In this document: one piece after another, positions 44,017 to 51,505 of the stretch
Layout of the letters: the number at the start of each line of letters is the position of its first letter
Numbering within the stretch: the stretch's first letter is position 1
NCBI RefSeq assembly: GCF_018531495.1
Contig: NZ_JAHDTI010000002.1
Location: 930,001 to 994,000 of the forward strand
Length of the DNA: 64,000 nucleotides
Source of the DNA: Nonomuraea sediminis
Lineage (GTDB): Bacteria; Actinomycetota; Actinomycetes; Streptosporangiales; Streptosporangiaceae
Direction: 5' to 3'
Position numbers and translations under genes: made by a program
The notes under the pieces: generated by a model
What the model saw: the letters and a program-made list of their open reading frames with translations, nothing else
The model's database searches: none
What the model was told of the DNA's origin: nothing

Positions 44017-44691
44017 CTACCGGTCGGCGGCCTCTTCGCGCTCCACTGCCCGCACCAGCGCCTCCAGCCCGGCGGTGACGCCTGCGGCGTCCCCGGTGAT
44101 CAGCCGCTCCAGCAGGAAACCGCGTAGTGTCGCCAGGATCATCTCGGCGACCTCGAGCCTGCGCCGCTGCGACCACTCCGGCGGGCACTGCGTCTGCAGG
44201 AAGGGCAGATACTGCTGCGACGCCTCGCGGCCGAGCCCGGCATAACGCTCCGGGTGATACATCGCCAATCCCATGGCCTGGTCCAGCGCCCGGGACAGAC
44301 CCGACTCCTCCTCCACCAGAATGCGCCACATCACACGCACCCCGCCCGCCAGACCAGAACCCGCACTTCCCTCGGCGATCGCGGCCAACGCATGGCCGAC
44401 GCGCCGTTCCCGCAGCTTGAACACCGCCTGCGTCAGCAGATCCTCAACACTCTCGAAGTGATAGAGCAGTACCTTGTGCGTGGTGCCGGCGGCCCGCGCG
44501 GCACGCCGCAGCGAGAAATCCGCCAACCCGTTGACCGCCAGATCCTCAGCGACCCGATCAAGCAGCTCCCGGCGCCTGACCTCACCACGCGGAGACCCAG
44601 CCGATCGCCGATACCCTGCCCGTTCCGAGGCTTCGGCGCTGTCAGCAGAGGCATTCACATCAACAACCCGCTTCTCGGTAGACACCCCCAT
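44017..44691 (-). CDS. TetR-family regulator
   Basis: A 224-residue TetR regulator with a long N-terminal tail and the helix-turn-helix RRELLDRVAEDLAVNGLADF through AAGTTHKVLLYHFESVEDLL. ATG 44691 is chosen; an upstream ATG at 44721 would place the operator inside the gene. Two matching operators, one overlapping its own start and one before the hydrolase at 43921, show autoregulation and control of the hydrolase operon. Confidence 0.9.
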   Translation of the reverse strand: MGVSTEKRVVDVNASADSAEASERAGYRRSAGSPRGEVRRRELLDRVAEDLAVNGLADFSLRRAARAAGTTHKVLLYHFESVEDLLTQAVFKLRERRVGHALAAIAEGSAGSGLAGGVRVMWRILVEEESGLSRALDQAMGLAMYHPERYAGLGREASQQYLPFLQTQCPPEWSQRRRLEVAEMILATLRGFLLERLITGDAAGVTAGLEALVRAVEREEAADR

Positions 44692-44692
44692 A

Positions 44693-44710
44693 GTGAACCG
44701 AGCGGTTCGC
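44693..44710. promoter_or_regulatory. TetR operator, site 2
   Basis: GTGAACCGAGCGGTTCGC sits directly upstream of the TetR start (44691) and matches site 1 in 14 of 18 bases, with identical outer arms. A repressor bound here would block its own promoter. Confidence 0.75.
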
Positions 44711-44790
44711 AGAGTGTCCACTCATGACCCCATAGCCCCTCAGCGCGCTCCTTCAAGGTTCCCCGCGGGGGTCGAGCGGTTGGTGTGTGG

Positions 44791-45756
44791 TCAGGCCGGG
44801 CGCTGTTCTTCGTTTCGTGTTCTTGCTTGGCCGTGTCGGCGGTAGCGGCCGGGCGCGGTTCCATACTCCCGTTTGAAGGCGTTGGCGAAGGCGAACTCGG
44901 AGGTGTAGCCGGTCTGGGCGGCTACCTGGCCGAGTGGGGTGTCGGATGCGTGCAGCAGTCGTGCGGCGGTCGTCATACGCCACCAGGTCAGGTAGGTCAG
45001 GGGTGGTTGGCCGATCATGGTGGTGAAGCGTTTGGAGAATGCGGCGCGTGACAGCCCTGCTTCTGCGGCCAGGGTCGCGACGGTCCAGTGGTGAGCCGGG
45101 TCGCGATGGATGGCGTGAAGCGCGGCGCTGATCGCCGAATCGGCCAGCGCCGCCGCCCATCCGGTATCGATACTGCGCTTTGGGTGCTCGTCGAACCAGG
45201 CTCGCAGGATGTAGTGGACCAGCGTGTCGAGCAGGGCCGGCACGATCGTGTCGGTGCCGAGCCGAGGGTGGTCGAGCTCGCCGGCGAGCAGGTCAACGGC
45301 GGCACGCAGTTCGGCGCGGTTTCCGAGGCGGGCGGGCATGTGGACCATGTCGGGCAGGTCGTGAAGGAGCGGGTGGGCCCGGGTGGGGTCGAGTTGGTAT
45401 CCGCCGCAGAGTGTCACCGTGGGGGTGCCGTGCAGGGGCTGGCCGATGGACGCTGAGGCGTGGAGGTCGGCGTCGTCGAGCGGGTCGCAGTCGGGTTCGG
45501 CCAGTGGGGTGGTCGGGCTATCGGCCAGGCCGTATCCGTGCCCGTGGGGGAAGAAGACCACGTCGCCGACGCCCAGCGCGATGGGCACGCCGCCGTCTGG
45601 CGGGGTCAGCCAGCACGAGCCCTGGAGGATCATCTGAAATCCCGCCGAGCCGAGGGCGGAGGGGAAGCGCTGGCCCCAGGGGGCATGCCATTGAACGCGC
45701 GCTGAACGGGGTCGGCCGGTACGCATGATGGCGATCACATCGCTGAGCACGTCCAT
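44791..45756 (-). CDS. AraC-family regulator with cupin domain
   Basis: A 321-residue regulator. The N-terminal cupin half contains WLTPPDGGVPIALGVGDVVF and FPHGHGYGLAD. The C-terminal helix-turn-helix pair reads LAAEAGLSRAAFSKRFTTMI and QVAAQTGYTSEFAFANAFKR. Proteins of this AraC group often sit opposite an oxidoreductase they control; here the divergent NmrA-like gene is 166 bases away. Confidence 0.9.
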   Translation of the reverse strand: MDVLSDVIAIMRTGRPRSARVQWHAPWGQRFPSALGSAGFQMILQGSCWLTPPDGGVPIALGVGDVVFFPHGHGYGLADSPTTPLAEPDCDPLDDADLHASASIGQPLHGTPTVTLCGGYQLDPTRAHPLLHDLPDMVHMPARLGNRAELRAAVDLLAGELDHPRLGTDTIVPALLDTLVHYILRAWFDEHPKRSIDTGWAAALADSAISAALHAIHRDPAHHWTVATLAAEAGLSRAAFSKRFTTMIGQPPLTYLTWWRMTTAARLLHASDTPLGQVAAQTGYTSEFAFANAFKREYGTAPGRYRRHGQARTRNEEQRPA

Positions 45757-45922
45757 GTTGAGAGTCTATCTACGGGGACGGATGAAGACGATTGCATATA
45801 AAACAACGACTTTGACGCATAGGAAATCTGTCCTCGCGTTCCTACGGTTCATCACAGGGACAAAATGATCGAACCGGTGGCCACGAAGTCAGGCCGCCGC
45901 ATCTTGGGAAGAGGAACTGCTG

Positions 45923-46756
45923 ATGAATAGGCGGGGCAGGATCTTGGTCACGGGCGCGACCGGCAGAGTGGGCCGGCAGGTCGTGGCTCAACTGATGGAT
46001 GCGGGAGCCGAGGTTCGGGCATTGGCCCGTGATCCCCACGCGGCGAGGCTGCGGGCCGACATCGAGGTCATGCGCGGCGACCTCACCCAACCGCACACTC
46101 TGCACGCCCCTTTGGACGGGGTCGACGCGGTGTTCCTGGTATGGCCCTTCGCTACGGCCGAGGGGATGTCCGCTGTGCTGGACGTGGTCGCCGAACACGC
46201 TCGCCGAGTGGTCTACCTGTCCTCGGCGGCGGTACGCGACCATGAACAGCGAGCCGAGCAGTTGATCGAGCAGACCGGGGTTGAGTGGACGTTCCTGCGG
46301 CCACACGTCTTCGCGGCCAACGCTTTGCGGTGGGCGGCGCAGGTCCGCGCCGCAGGCGCGGTGCACGGCCCCTACGGAGCGGCCGCCATGGCCCCGATCC
46401 ACCAGCACGACATCGCCGCCGTCGCGGTGCAGGCGCTCACCGGCAACGGACACGGTGGCGCGATCTATGAGCTGACCGGCCCCCAGACCTTGTCCCAGTC
46501 CGACCAGGTACGCATCATCGGTGAAGTGATCGACCGCCCGGTGCACTGGATCGAGACACCTGCGGAGGTCGAAAGACAGCAGATGCTCGAACTCGGCTGG
46601 CCAGGCGCTGCCGTGGACGGCATTCTCCACGCCCAGGCCGAGCTGGTGACCAAGCCCGGGCCAATCACCTCCACGGTAGAGCAGGCCACCGGGACGCCCG
46701 CCCGCACGTTCCGCGAGTGGGTGATCGACCACTCCAGCGCTTTCCGCGACACCTGA
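45923..46756 (+). CDS. NmrA-like NAD(P)-binding protein
   Basis: A 277-residue atypical short-chain dehydrogenase with the dinucleotide loop VTGATGRVGRQVVAQL and the GVDAVFLVWPF strand; the active-site Tyr-x3-Lys of classical members is not obvious. Similar proteins act as redox sensors or quinone/azo reductases. It starts at ATG 45923 with GGAAGAGG upstream. It is divergent from AraC; a TTGACG stretch in the 166-base gap could be part of its promoter. Confidence 0.85.
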   Translation: MNRRGRILVTGATGRVGRQVVAQLMDAGAEVRALARDPHAARLRADIEVMRGDLTQPHTLHAPLDGVDAVFLVWPFATAEGMSAVLDVVAEHARRVVYLSSAAVRDHEQRAEQLIEQTGVEWTFLRPHVFAANALRWAAQVRAAGAVHGPYGAAAMAPIHQHDIAAVAVQALTGNGHGGAIYELTGPQTLSQSDQVRIIGEVIDRPVHWIETPAEVERQQMLELGWPGAAVDGILHAQAELVTKPGPITSTVEQATGTPARTFREWVIDHSSAFRDT

Positions 46757-46827
46757 GAGCCGCACGCATCCACGAGTACGGCGGCACCGACGTCATCCGC
46801 TACGAAGAGGTACCGCTACCCGTGCCC
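46753..46827 (+). pseudogene. N-terminal stub of a zinc-type alcohol dehydrogenase
   Basis: Overlapping the NmrA stop, the frame reads RAARIHEYGGTDVIRYEEVP, the opening of quinone-oxidoreductase-like dehydrogenases, up to about 46827. The initiation codon would be CTG at 46753, where ATGA was probably once shared with the NmrA stop. Immediately afterwards the integrase remnant begins. The stub marks the junction of the insertion/deletion that created the region. Confidence 0.65.
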
Positions 46828-46831
46828 TACC

Positions 46832-47163
46832 TGGACCAGACCGAAGCCTCGGACGCTCGTCGCCCTGGCCCTGGCTGCCCTTCGCGACCTCGGCGCGGGC
46901 GAGGGGCTAGTGTTCGCCACCAGCTCGGGTCGCCCGATCGAACCCCGGAACTTCAACCGGAGCTTCACCCGAGCCTGCCAAAGGGCGGAGGTCCGCCGCT
47001 CCACGCAACCCGAAGGACCTGCGCCTCGCTGCTGGTCGCCCTCGACGTCCATCCCCGCGTGGCTATGCAGATCCTCCGCCACAGCCAGATCGCCGTGACC
47101 ATGAACGTCTACAGCGAGGTCACCACGGAGGAGACCCGTAAGGCGCTCAAGAAGCTCGGGTAA
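46832..47163 (+). pseudogene. decayed tyrosine integrase 3' end (copy 1)
   Basis: In one frame (46832 on) TLVALALAALRDLGAGEGLV, then GRPIEPRNFNRSFTRACQRA correspond to the catalytic domain before motif II. In another frame TRRTCASLLVALDVHPRVAM and RHSQIAVTMNVYSEV give the HxxR-like, H and the nucleophile Tyr. A frameshift and small deletion lie near 46995-47010. It ends 78 bases before a tRNA-Ala fragment, the usual int/att spacing. It is fused upstream to the dehydrogenase stub, so its N-terminal part was deleted. Confidence 0.85.
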
Positions 47164-47200
47164 GGGGCGGTTGCTGTAAAAAGCAGCTGTACAAAGATCG

Positions 47201-47235
47201 AAAAGCCCACTTCCTGATCAAGGAAGTGGGCTTTT
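47201..47235 (+). terminator. strong terminator hairpin
   Basis: AAAAGCCCACTTCCT at 47201-47215 pairs perfectly with AGGAAGTGGGCTTTT at 47221-47235 over a 5-base loop. It stands between integrase remnant 1 and the tRNA-Ala fragment, in the place that the hairpin at 48886-48919 takes beside the intact tRNA. Confidence 0.85.
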
Positions 47236-47241
47236 ACCTGT

Positions 47242-47285
47242 GGTGGAGCCTAGGAGATTCGAACTCCTGACCCCCTGCATGCAAG
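47242..47285 (-). repeat. tRNA-Ala(TGC) 3' fragment, attachment-site direct repeat
   Basis: These 44 bases are identical to 48925-48968 of the intact tRNA-Ala gene and cover the 3' half: anticodon loop, T-arm and acceptor 3' strand, with two bases beyond. The 5' half of the tRNA is missing to the right (47286 onwards differs). It is the far attachment site of the element between the two copies. Confidence 0.95.
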
Positions 47286-47590
47286 AACCGCGGGAGGTGT
47301 CGGATCATGGCCATGGCCTGGCGAGGCGGCGATCGTTCGTCCGCTGCTGTCGTCTTGTGTCGGTCCCCATTGTGGTCAGGTCTGGTGGTCAACAGTCCGG
47401 CGCTTGGGACAACTGGAACCGGGAGCCTACGACCAGGGAATGATCTCTGACCCCATGATGGGCCCGAATCTTGGCCCCTTGCGTCTCCAGCGTTTACTGG
47501 CTTGGTCTATCGCCTGGGCTGAATGATCTAATAGTATCCAGCCATACTCGTCCTCTTGAGTTTCCTTTTGTCGCATCCGAAGGTGAGTAA
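47286..47590. other. no gene; left end of the second inserted element
   Basis: Nothing coding or RNA-like is visible. From about 47460 base composition drops toward AT, with TAGTAT near 47532-47540 as a possible -10 box for the cargo gene. Confidence 0.5.
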
Positions 47591-48136
47591 TTGAAGCGCA
47601 TAAAAAACAAGTTACTCATCGGCTCGCTCATATTTTCGATTGCATCATTGGGCCTTGCCGCATTTGCGACATATCGAGTAGCGCACCCATTACTTCCGGC
47701 TGTCTATAGCGAGTGTGAGTCGCCGGTCGATCGAGGAAGTTGCGCCAAGGCGATGAGTGATTTCGAGAAATGCGAATCACGAACCTCGGGGCAGTGGGGA
47801 GAATTCAATTGCAAGGTCGCTGTAGATATTCGTGATTCCTGTAGATTTCGGCTCTCAACAGCTAATGAGTCCGCCTGTCGGATGGTTGCGGCTGATCACT
47901 TGCGTTGTCTAGGCGATGGTCACGGGGGGCTAGCATGCTACAAGATTGAGATCGGCTTCATTGAATGCTTAGCGAAGCCGGGTTCGGAGGTTTCTGCATG
48001 CAAGGCGCAAAGGATCGTTGCCTTCGATTGCCTCAAGCCCGGTAAATATGATCATCCTGAATGCAAGGAAGCCCTCAAGCCAGATTTTTGGGATGACGAT
48101 GAGTGGCCCATGCATCTCCTGCGAAGTGGCGCGTGA
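47591..48136 (+). CDS. AT-rich cargo gene: membrane-anchored protein with five C-x9-C motifs
   Basis: A 181-residue protein from TTG 47591. Residues 10-30 form one membrane helix (SLIFSIASLGLAAFATYRV), the rest lies outside. The outer part has 12 Cys (42, 51, 61, 74, 84, 96, 106, 116, 126, 137, 147, 158). Five pairs are exactly C-x9-C: 51/61, 74/84, 96/106, 116/126, 137/147, for example CAKAMSDFEKC and CYKIEIGFIEC, separated by linkers of 9-12 residues. This is the layout of repeated disulphide-locked helical hairpins, as in CHCH-type proteins. Codon use is far more AT-rich than any neighbour, so transfer is likely. Function unknown. Confidence 0.7.
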   Translation: MKRIKNKLLIGSLIFSIASLGLAAFATYRVAHPLLPAVYSECESPVDRGSCAKAMSDFEKCESRTSGQWGEFNCKVAVDIRDSCRFRLSTANESACRMVAADHLRCLGDGHGGLACYKIEIGFIECLAKPGSEVSACKAQRIVAFDCLKPGKYDHPECKEALKPDFWDDDEWPMHLLRSGA

Positions 48137-48499
48137 GGTCAGTCCGTGGAGGGTGTACCGTTTTGACGAATCGTTGCGGTGGCGCAGGATCTGATGGGGA
48201 AGATCGGTCAGGGGAACAATAGACTTGATCATCGGTGAGGCCCGTGGGCCTCACCGCGCGTGGCGTGGCCGTGTCCCCCTGTGTGATCTTCGTGGGTCCC
48301 ATCTGATCCGGCTCCGCAACGATTCGGTAAGGCGGTGCGCCCGGAGCGGGATGGCCTCCGACGTGCGGTGCTCGGCCACCGGCGGGCGTTACGACGCGCG
48401 TTCGTGCGGACCGATGCGCGGGTGCGGCCTTGCGCGGTGCCGGTGTGCGTCGCCCCCAAGGCGTAAGCGCGGCCGGCGACCGCGCCCACGCGGCCAGAA
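48137..48499. other. no clear gene; degenerate element DNA
   Basis: Long Arg-rich frames on both strands are composition artefacts. A palindromic hairpin GTGAGGCCC/GGGCCTCAC is at 48235-48254. The part from about 48480 merges into the second integrase remnant, so this is probably its decayed upstream region. Confidence 0.45.
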
Positions 48500-48860
48500 C
48501 TGCCGCGCGCCCGGTCATCCGCGCGCCTCGCGTGCGCTTCGATGCCCTCGGCGGAGACTGGCCGGACCATGATCTGATCTTCACGACCAGGACGGGCGTC
48601 CGATCGAACCCCGAAACCTGCACCGCTCGTTCAAGCGGATCTGCCAGGACAACCACCTACGGACGATCACCGTCCATCACCTGCGGCACACGGTGGCCTC
48701 GCTGCTGAAGGAGCTCGGCGTCCCGGCCCGTGACACTCAAATGATCCTCGGCCACAGTCGGATCACGGTCCCTCAAGAGATCTACACGCACGTAGACGAA
48801 GAGGCACGACGTGAAGCGCTGGGCAAGATGAACGACCTGTTCAAACTGCCGGAAGACTGA
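48500..48860 (+). pseudogene. tyrosine integrase 3' end with frameshift (copy 2)
   Basis: The frame FDALGGDWPDHDLIFTTRTG leads to the position of GRPIEPRNLHRSFKRIC. At about 48597 one base is missing (GGGCGTCCG where GGGCCGTCCG is expected), shifting the frame. After it follow HHLRHTVASLLKELGVPARD, ILGHSRI and EIYTHVDEEARREALGKM, with the catalytic H-L-R, H and Tyr. It ends 65 bases before the tRNA-Ala gene. It differs clearly from copy 1, so two different elements used the same site. Confidence 0.88.
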
Positions 48861-48885
48861 CTCGTTGTGGTCAACGTTGGTGGTC

Positions 48886-48919
48886 GAACGCCCCGAACCA
48901 AGATCGGTCCGGGGCGTTC
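48886..48919 (-). terminator. hairpin after tRNA-Ala
   Basis: GAACGCCCCG at 48886-48895 pairs with CGGGGCGTTC at 48910-48919, seven bases beyond the tRNA 3' end on the minus strand and after integrase remnant 2 on the plus strand. Confidence 0.7.
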
Positions 48920-48926
48920 ATTGAGG

Positions 48927-48999
48927 TGGAGCCTAGGAGATTCGAACTCCTGACCCCCTGCATGCAAGGCAGGTGCTCTGCCAACTGAGCTAAGGCCCC
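48927..48999 (-). tRNA. tRNA-Ala (anticodon TGC)
   Basis: On the minus strand the 73-base gene runs GGGGCCT...AGGCTCCA. The acceptor arm is fully paired, the D-arm reads GCTCAGTTGGCAGAGC, the anticodon loop CTTGCAT gives TGC, and the T-arm reads AGGAGTTCGAATCTCCT. CCA is not encoded. Its 3' end faces integrase remnant 2, showing that an element integrated in its 3' half and restored the gene. Confidence 0.97.
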
Positions 49000-49016
49000 A
49001 ATCACCGCACCACAGC

Positions 49017-49748
49017 TTACCGGGCCGTGGCGGGTATCTGGTGCGTGCCCAGCTCCTCTCCCATGATCAGATCAGGGAACTCGGTGATCGAGTTGATGAG
49101 GTGGGTGGCACCGCCCTTCAGTAGGCGCTCGCGGCTGTGGGCGCCGGTGAGGACGCCGGCCACGATGGACGCGCCCGCCCGTCGGCCCGTGAGCATGTCG
49201 CTCTCGGCGTCGCCGATGACCGCGACCTGGCGCACGTCCTCGATCTGGAGCCGGAGCACCGAGTGGAGGACCATGTCGGGCCAGGGACGGCCACGTCCGG
49301 CGGCGTCTTCGGGGCACAGGGCGAGGTCGATCTTCTCGTCCCAGCCGAGCACGCTGAGCACCCGGCTCAAGGTCGCACGGCTGAAACCGGTGATCACCGA
49401 GAGCTTGATCCCCGAGCCGCGCAGTTTGTCGAGGACTTCCACGACCCCGGGCACGGGTACGAGACCCGCCCGCTCAAGCGCCCCCTCGTAAGCACGCTCG
49501 AACGTCAGGTTGGCCGCCTGGGCCTGGGCCTCGTTGCCGGGGAAGATCCCGCGGAAGACCTCGATCTTGGGGCAGCCCCGGGACCGGTGCACGTGAACCA
49601 TGGCACGCGCATAGGCCCCGGTGCCCGGGACTATGCCCTGAGTGGCGATCGCCTCGGCGAACGCGCGTTCGACCGTGGCGATGTCACCGATCGTTGTGCC
49701 GGCGAGGTCCAGGCACGCCAGCTTGATGGGGACGACAACGTCACTCAT
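49017..49748 (-). CDS. phosphonatase-like HAD hydrolase
   Basis: A 243-residue HAD hydrolase. Motif I is LACLDLAGTTIGD with nucleophile Asp14, and Ala16 takes the place of the usual second Asp, the phosphonoacetaldehyde-hydrolase pattern DxAGT. Motif II is LSVITGFSR, motif IV VIGDAESDMLTGRRAG. The family includes phosphonatases; no phosphonate genes are near, so the substrate is open. It starts at ATG 49748, next to the DLW-39 gene. Confidence 0.85.
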   Translation of the reverse strand: MSDVVVPIKLACLDLAGTTIGDIATVERAFAEAIATQGIVPGTGAYARAMVHVHRSRGCPKIEVFRGIFPGNEAQAQAANLTFERAYEGALERAGLVPVPGVVEVLDKLRGSGIKLSVITGFSRATLSRVLSVLGWDEKIDLALCPEDAAGRGRPWPDMVLHSVLRLQIEDVRQVAVIGDAESDMLTGRRAGASIVAGVLTGAHSRERLLKGGATHLINSITEFPDLIMGEELGTHQIPATAR

Positions 49749-49764
49749 CGCCTCGCCAGGTCGG

Positions 49765-49884
49765 CTAGTTCTCGCTGCCGGTGGCCTCGGTCCAGAGGTC
49801 GAGCTCGGCGCGGTCGGCCTGCACCTTACGCCAGATCAGCAGCCCCCCAAGGGCGATCAGCGCCAGAACGATCAGCTTCTTCAT
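49765..49884 (-). CDS. DLW-39 family protein
   Basis: A 39-residue protein: MKKLIVLALIALGGLLIWRK, a single membrane helix, followed by a hydrophilic end with the invariant DLW (ELDLWTEATG). It matches the widespread actinobacterial DLW-39 family in length and motif. In other actinobacteria, as I recall, this family is found beside tRNA-Ala and not far from gyrA, so the locus is likely core and close to the replication origin. Function unknown. Confidence 0.9.
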   Translation of the reverse strand: MKKLIVLALIALGGLLIWRKVQADRAELDLWTEATGSEN

Positions 49885-49906
49885 CGTGTGACCCCACTTC
49901 TTCGAC

Positions 49907-49930
49907 GGTCTCACCCGCCGGGGTGAGACC
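49907..49930. terminator. hairpin upstream of DLW-39
   Basis: GGTCTCACCC at 49907-49916 pairs perfectly with GGGTGAGACC at 49921-49930 over GCCG. It lies between the divergent DLW-39 and MFS genes; it may be a terminator or a regulatory structure in the DLW-39 leader. Confidence 0.5.
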
Positions 49931-50041
49931 CAACGGTTGACAAGCAGCCTAGCAAGGGTTGGCCGTGGTCCCCCTGTTGCGCGCTATCCGGATATGTCGA
50001 ATCTGCGGATAAGGCACGCGTGAGACTCATGAGTTTGACAA

Positions 50042-50057
50042 ACCCCCTAGGGGTATG
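50042..50057. promoter_or_regulatory. CsoR-like operator 1
   Basis: The sequence ACCCCCTAGGGGTATG contains the palindrome CCCCTAGGGG (50044-50053) two bases after a TTGACA at 50035-50040. GC-tract palindromes with TAC/GTA flanks are the copper-repressor CsoR signature. Confidence 0.65.
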
Positions 50058-50079
50058 ACACGTTCTGCGCCGTCCGCAG

Positions 50080-50096
50080 ATACCTCTAGGGGGTAT
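50080..50096. promoter_or_regulatory. CsoR-like operator 2
   Basis: ATACCTCTAGGGGGTAT, with the arms ATACC and GGTAT, ends six bases before the MFS start at 50103. With operator 1 it gives the MFS gene two copper-type sites. Confidence 0.65.
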
Positions 50097-50102
50097 AGAG
50101 AG

Positions 50103-51440
50103 ATGGAAACGTCAAGAAGGTGGTGGGCACTGCTCGTGCTCGCCGCCGCGCAGTTCATGGTGATCATGGACACCTCGATCATCGGGGTGGCGCTCCCCGA
50201 CATGCAGCGCGAGCTCGGGTTCACCCAGAGCGGCCTGCAGTGGGTCTTCAACGCCTACGTGATCGCTTTCGGCGGCCTGCTGCTGCTCGGCGGCCGGCTG
50301 TCCGACCTGATCGGCGCCCGCAAGGTGTTCACCTCGGGATGGGTGATCCTCATCGCGGGCTCGGTGGTGGCCGCCGCCGCGAGCACGGCCTGGGTCGAGG
50401 TGCTCGGCCGCGCCGTACAGGGCGTGGGCGGGGCGCTCATCGCGCCCGCGGCGATGACGCTGCTCATGATGCTCTTCGGCGACAAGCCGCAGGAACTGGG
50501 CAAGGCGATGTCGCTGTACGGCGCGGCCGCCCCGGCAGGCGGCACGGCGGGAGTCTTTCTCGGCGGCGTGATCACCGAATATCTGAGCTGGCCGTGGGTG
50601 TTCATCGTGTACATCCCCATCGGCGTGGCGACCTTGGCGGCCACCCGGCTGCTGCCCGCGGTGAAGGGCAGGCGCGGCTCGGTCGACGTGGTCGGCGCGA
50701 TCTCCGTCACGGCGGGCCTGGCCCTTGCGGTGTACGCGATCGTGGCGGCGAACTGGATCGCCGGGATCGCCGGCGTGGCGCTGCTGGCGCTCTTCCTGAT
50801 CGTGCAGCGCGTCGTCAAGCAGCCGCTGATGCCGCTGTCGATCTGGCGCACCCCGGGCCTGGCCACCGCGAACCTGGCGATGGGCCTGCTCGGCGCGGCC
50901 TGGATCCCCATGTGGTACTTCCTGAACCTTTACCTCCAGCAGTCGCTCGGCTTCGGCGCGTTCGCCAGTGGGGCGGCACTGCTACCGATGACGGTCGCCG
51001 TTATGGTGTTCATGGTCGGCATCACGGCACGGCTGCTGGCCAGGTTCGGGGCCAAGCCGCTCATCGTGATCGGGCTGGCCGTGCTGGCGGCGGGCGTGCT
51101 GGGGCTGTCGTTCGCCAGGCCGGACGGCGCGTTCGCCAGTGACGTGCTGCCCGCCAGCCTGGTGGCCGCGGTCGGGATGTCGCTGGCCTACATCCCGGCG
51201 ATGATGTCGGCCATGTCCGGCGCAAAGCCGGAGGAGGCAGGACTGGCCTCCGGCATCGTCAACACGACCTATCAGGTGGGCTCCGCGCTCGGCCTGGCCG
51301 TGATGACGGCGCTCGCCGTGGCCCAGCAGCAGAGCGTGGCCTTCGTGGGCGCGGCGATCGTGGCCGCGGTGGGCGCGGTGGCGTCCCTGGCGCTGCTCAG
51401 GCGGCCCGCCGTACAGGAAAAAGAAGCACTGAACGTGTAG
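50103..51440 (+). CDS. MFS transporter, likely copper-controlled
   Basis: A 445-residue transporter of about 12-14 spans with MVIMDTSIIGVALPDMQREL in helix 1 and GGRLSDLIGARK in the first loop. The start ATG 50103 has GAGAG upstream. An ATG at 50055 would put the operator inside the coding region. Two CsoR-like operators in front of it and a third before copZ (51449) place it in a copper regulon. It has no obvious Cys or Met-rich copper motif, so it may export copper complexes or a metallophore. Confidence 0.85.
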   Translation: METSRRWWALLVLAAAQFMVIMDTSIIGVALPDMQRELGFTQSGLQWVFNAYVIAFGGLLLLGGRLSDLIGARKVFTSGWVILIAGSVVAAAASTAWVEVLGRAVQGVGGALIAPAAMTLLMMLFGDKPQELGKAMSLYGAAAPAGGTAGVFLGGVITEYLSWPWVFIVYIPIGVATLAATRLLPAVKGRRGSVDVVGAISVTAGLALAVYAIVAANWIAGIAGVALLALFLIVQRVVKQPLMPLSIWRTPGLATANLAMGLLGAAWIPMWYFLNLYLQQSLGFGAFASGAALLPMTVAVMVFMVGITARLLARFGAKPLIVIGLAVLAAGVLGLSFARPDGAFASDVLPASLVAAVGMSLAYIPAMMSAMSGAKPEEAGLASGIVNTTYQVGSALGLAVMTALAVAQQQSVAFVGAAIVAAVGAVASLALLRRPAVQEKEALNV

Positions 51441-51448
51441 CACCGAAA

Positions 51449-51465
51449 TACCCTAGGGGGGTACG
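51449..51465. promoter_or_regulatory. CsoR-like operator 3
   Basis: ATACCCTAGGGGGGTAC lies between the MFS stop and copZ, followed by a TAGTAT -10 candidate at 51471-51476. It closely matches operators 1 and 2 (ATACC/CCCTAGGGG core). Confidence 0.7.
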
Positions 51466-51505
51466 GTGTTAGTATCGTCAGGTAGAGCGAACCGAGGAGA
51501 TGGAC

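Noticed and set aside
47242..47285. Functional second tRNA-Ala gene
   Set aside because: It lacks the acceptor 5' strand, D-arm and half of the anticodon stem, so it cannot fold; it is only the attachment-site copy.
48137..48500. Arg-rich frames on both strands
   Set aside because: Composition artefacts with no codon bias, ribosome site or domain.
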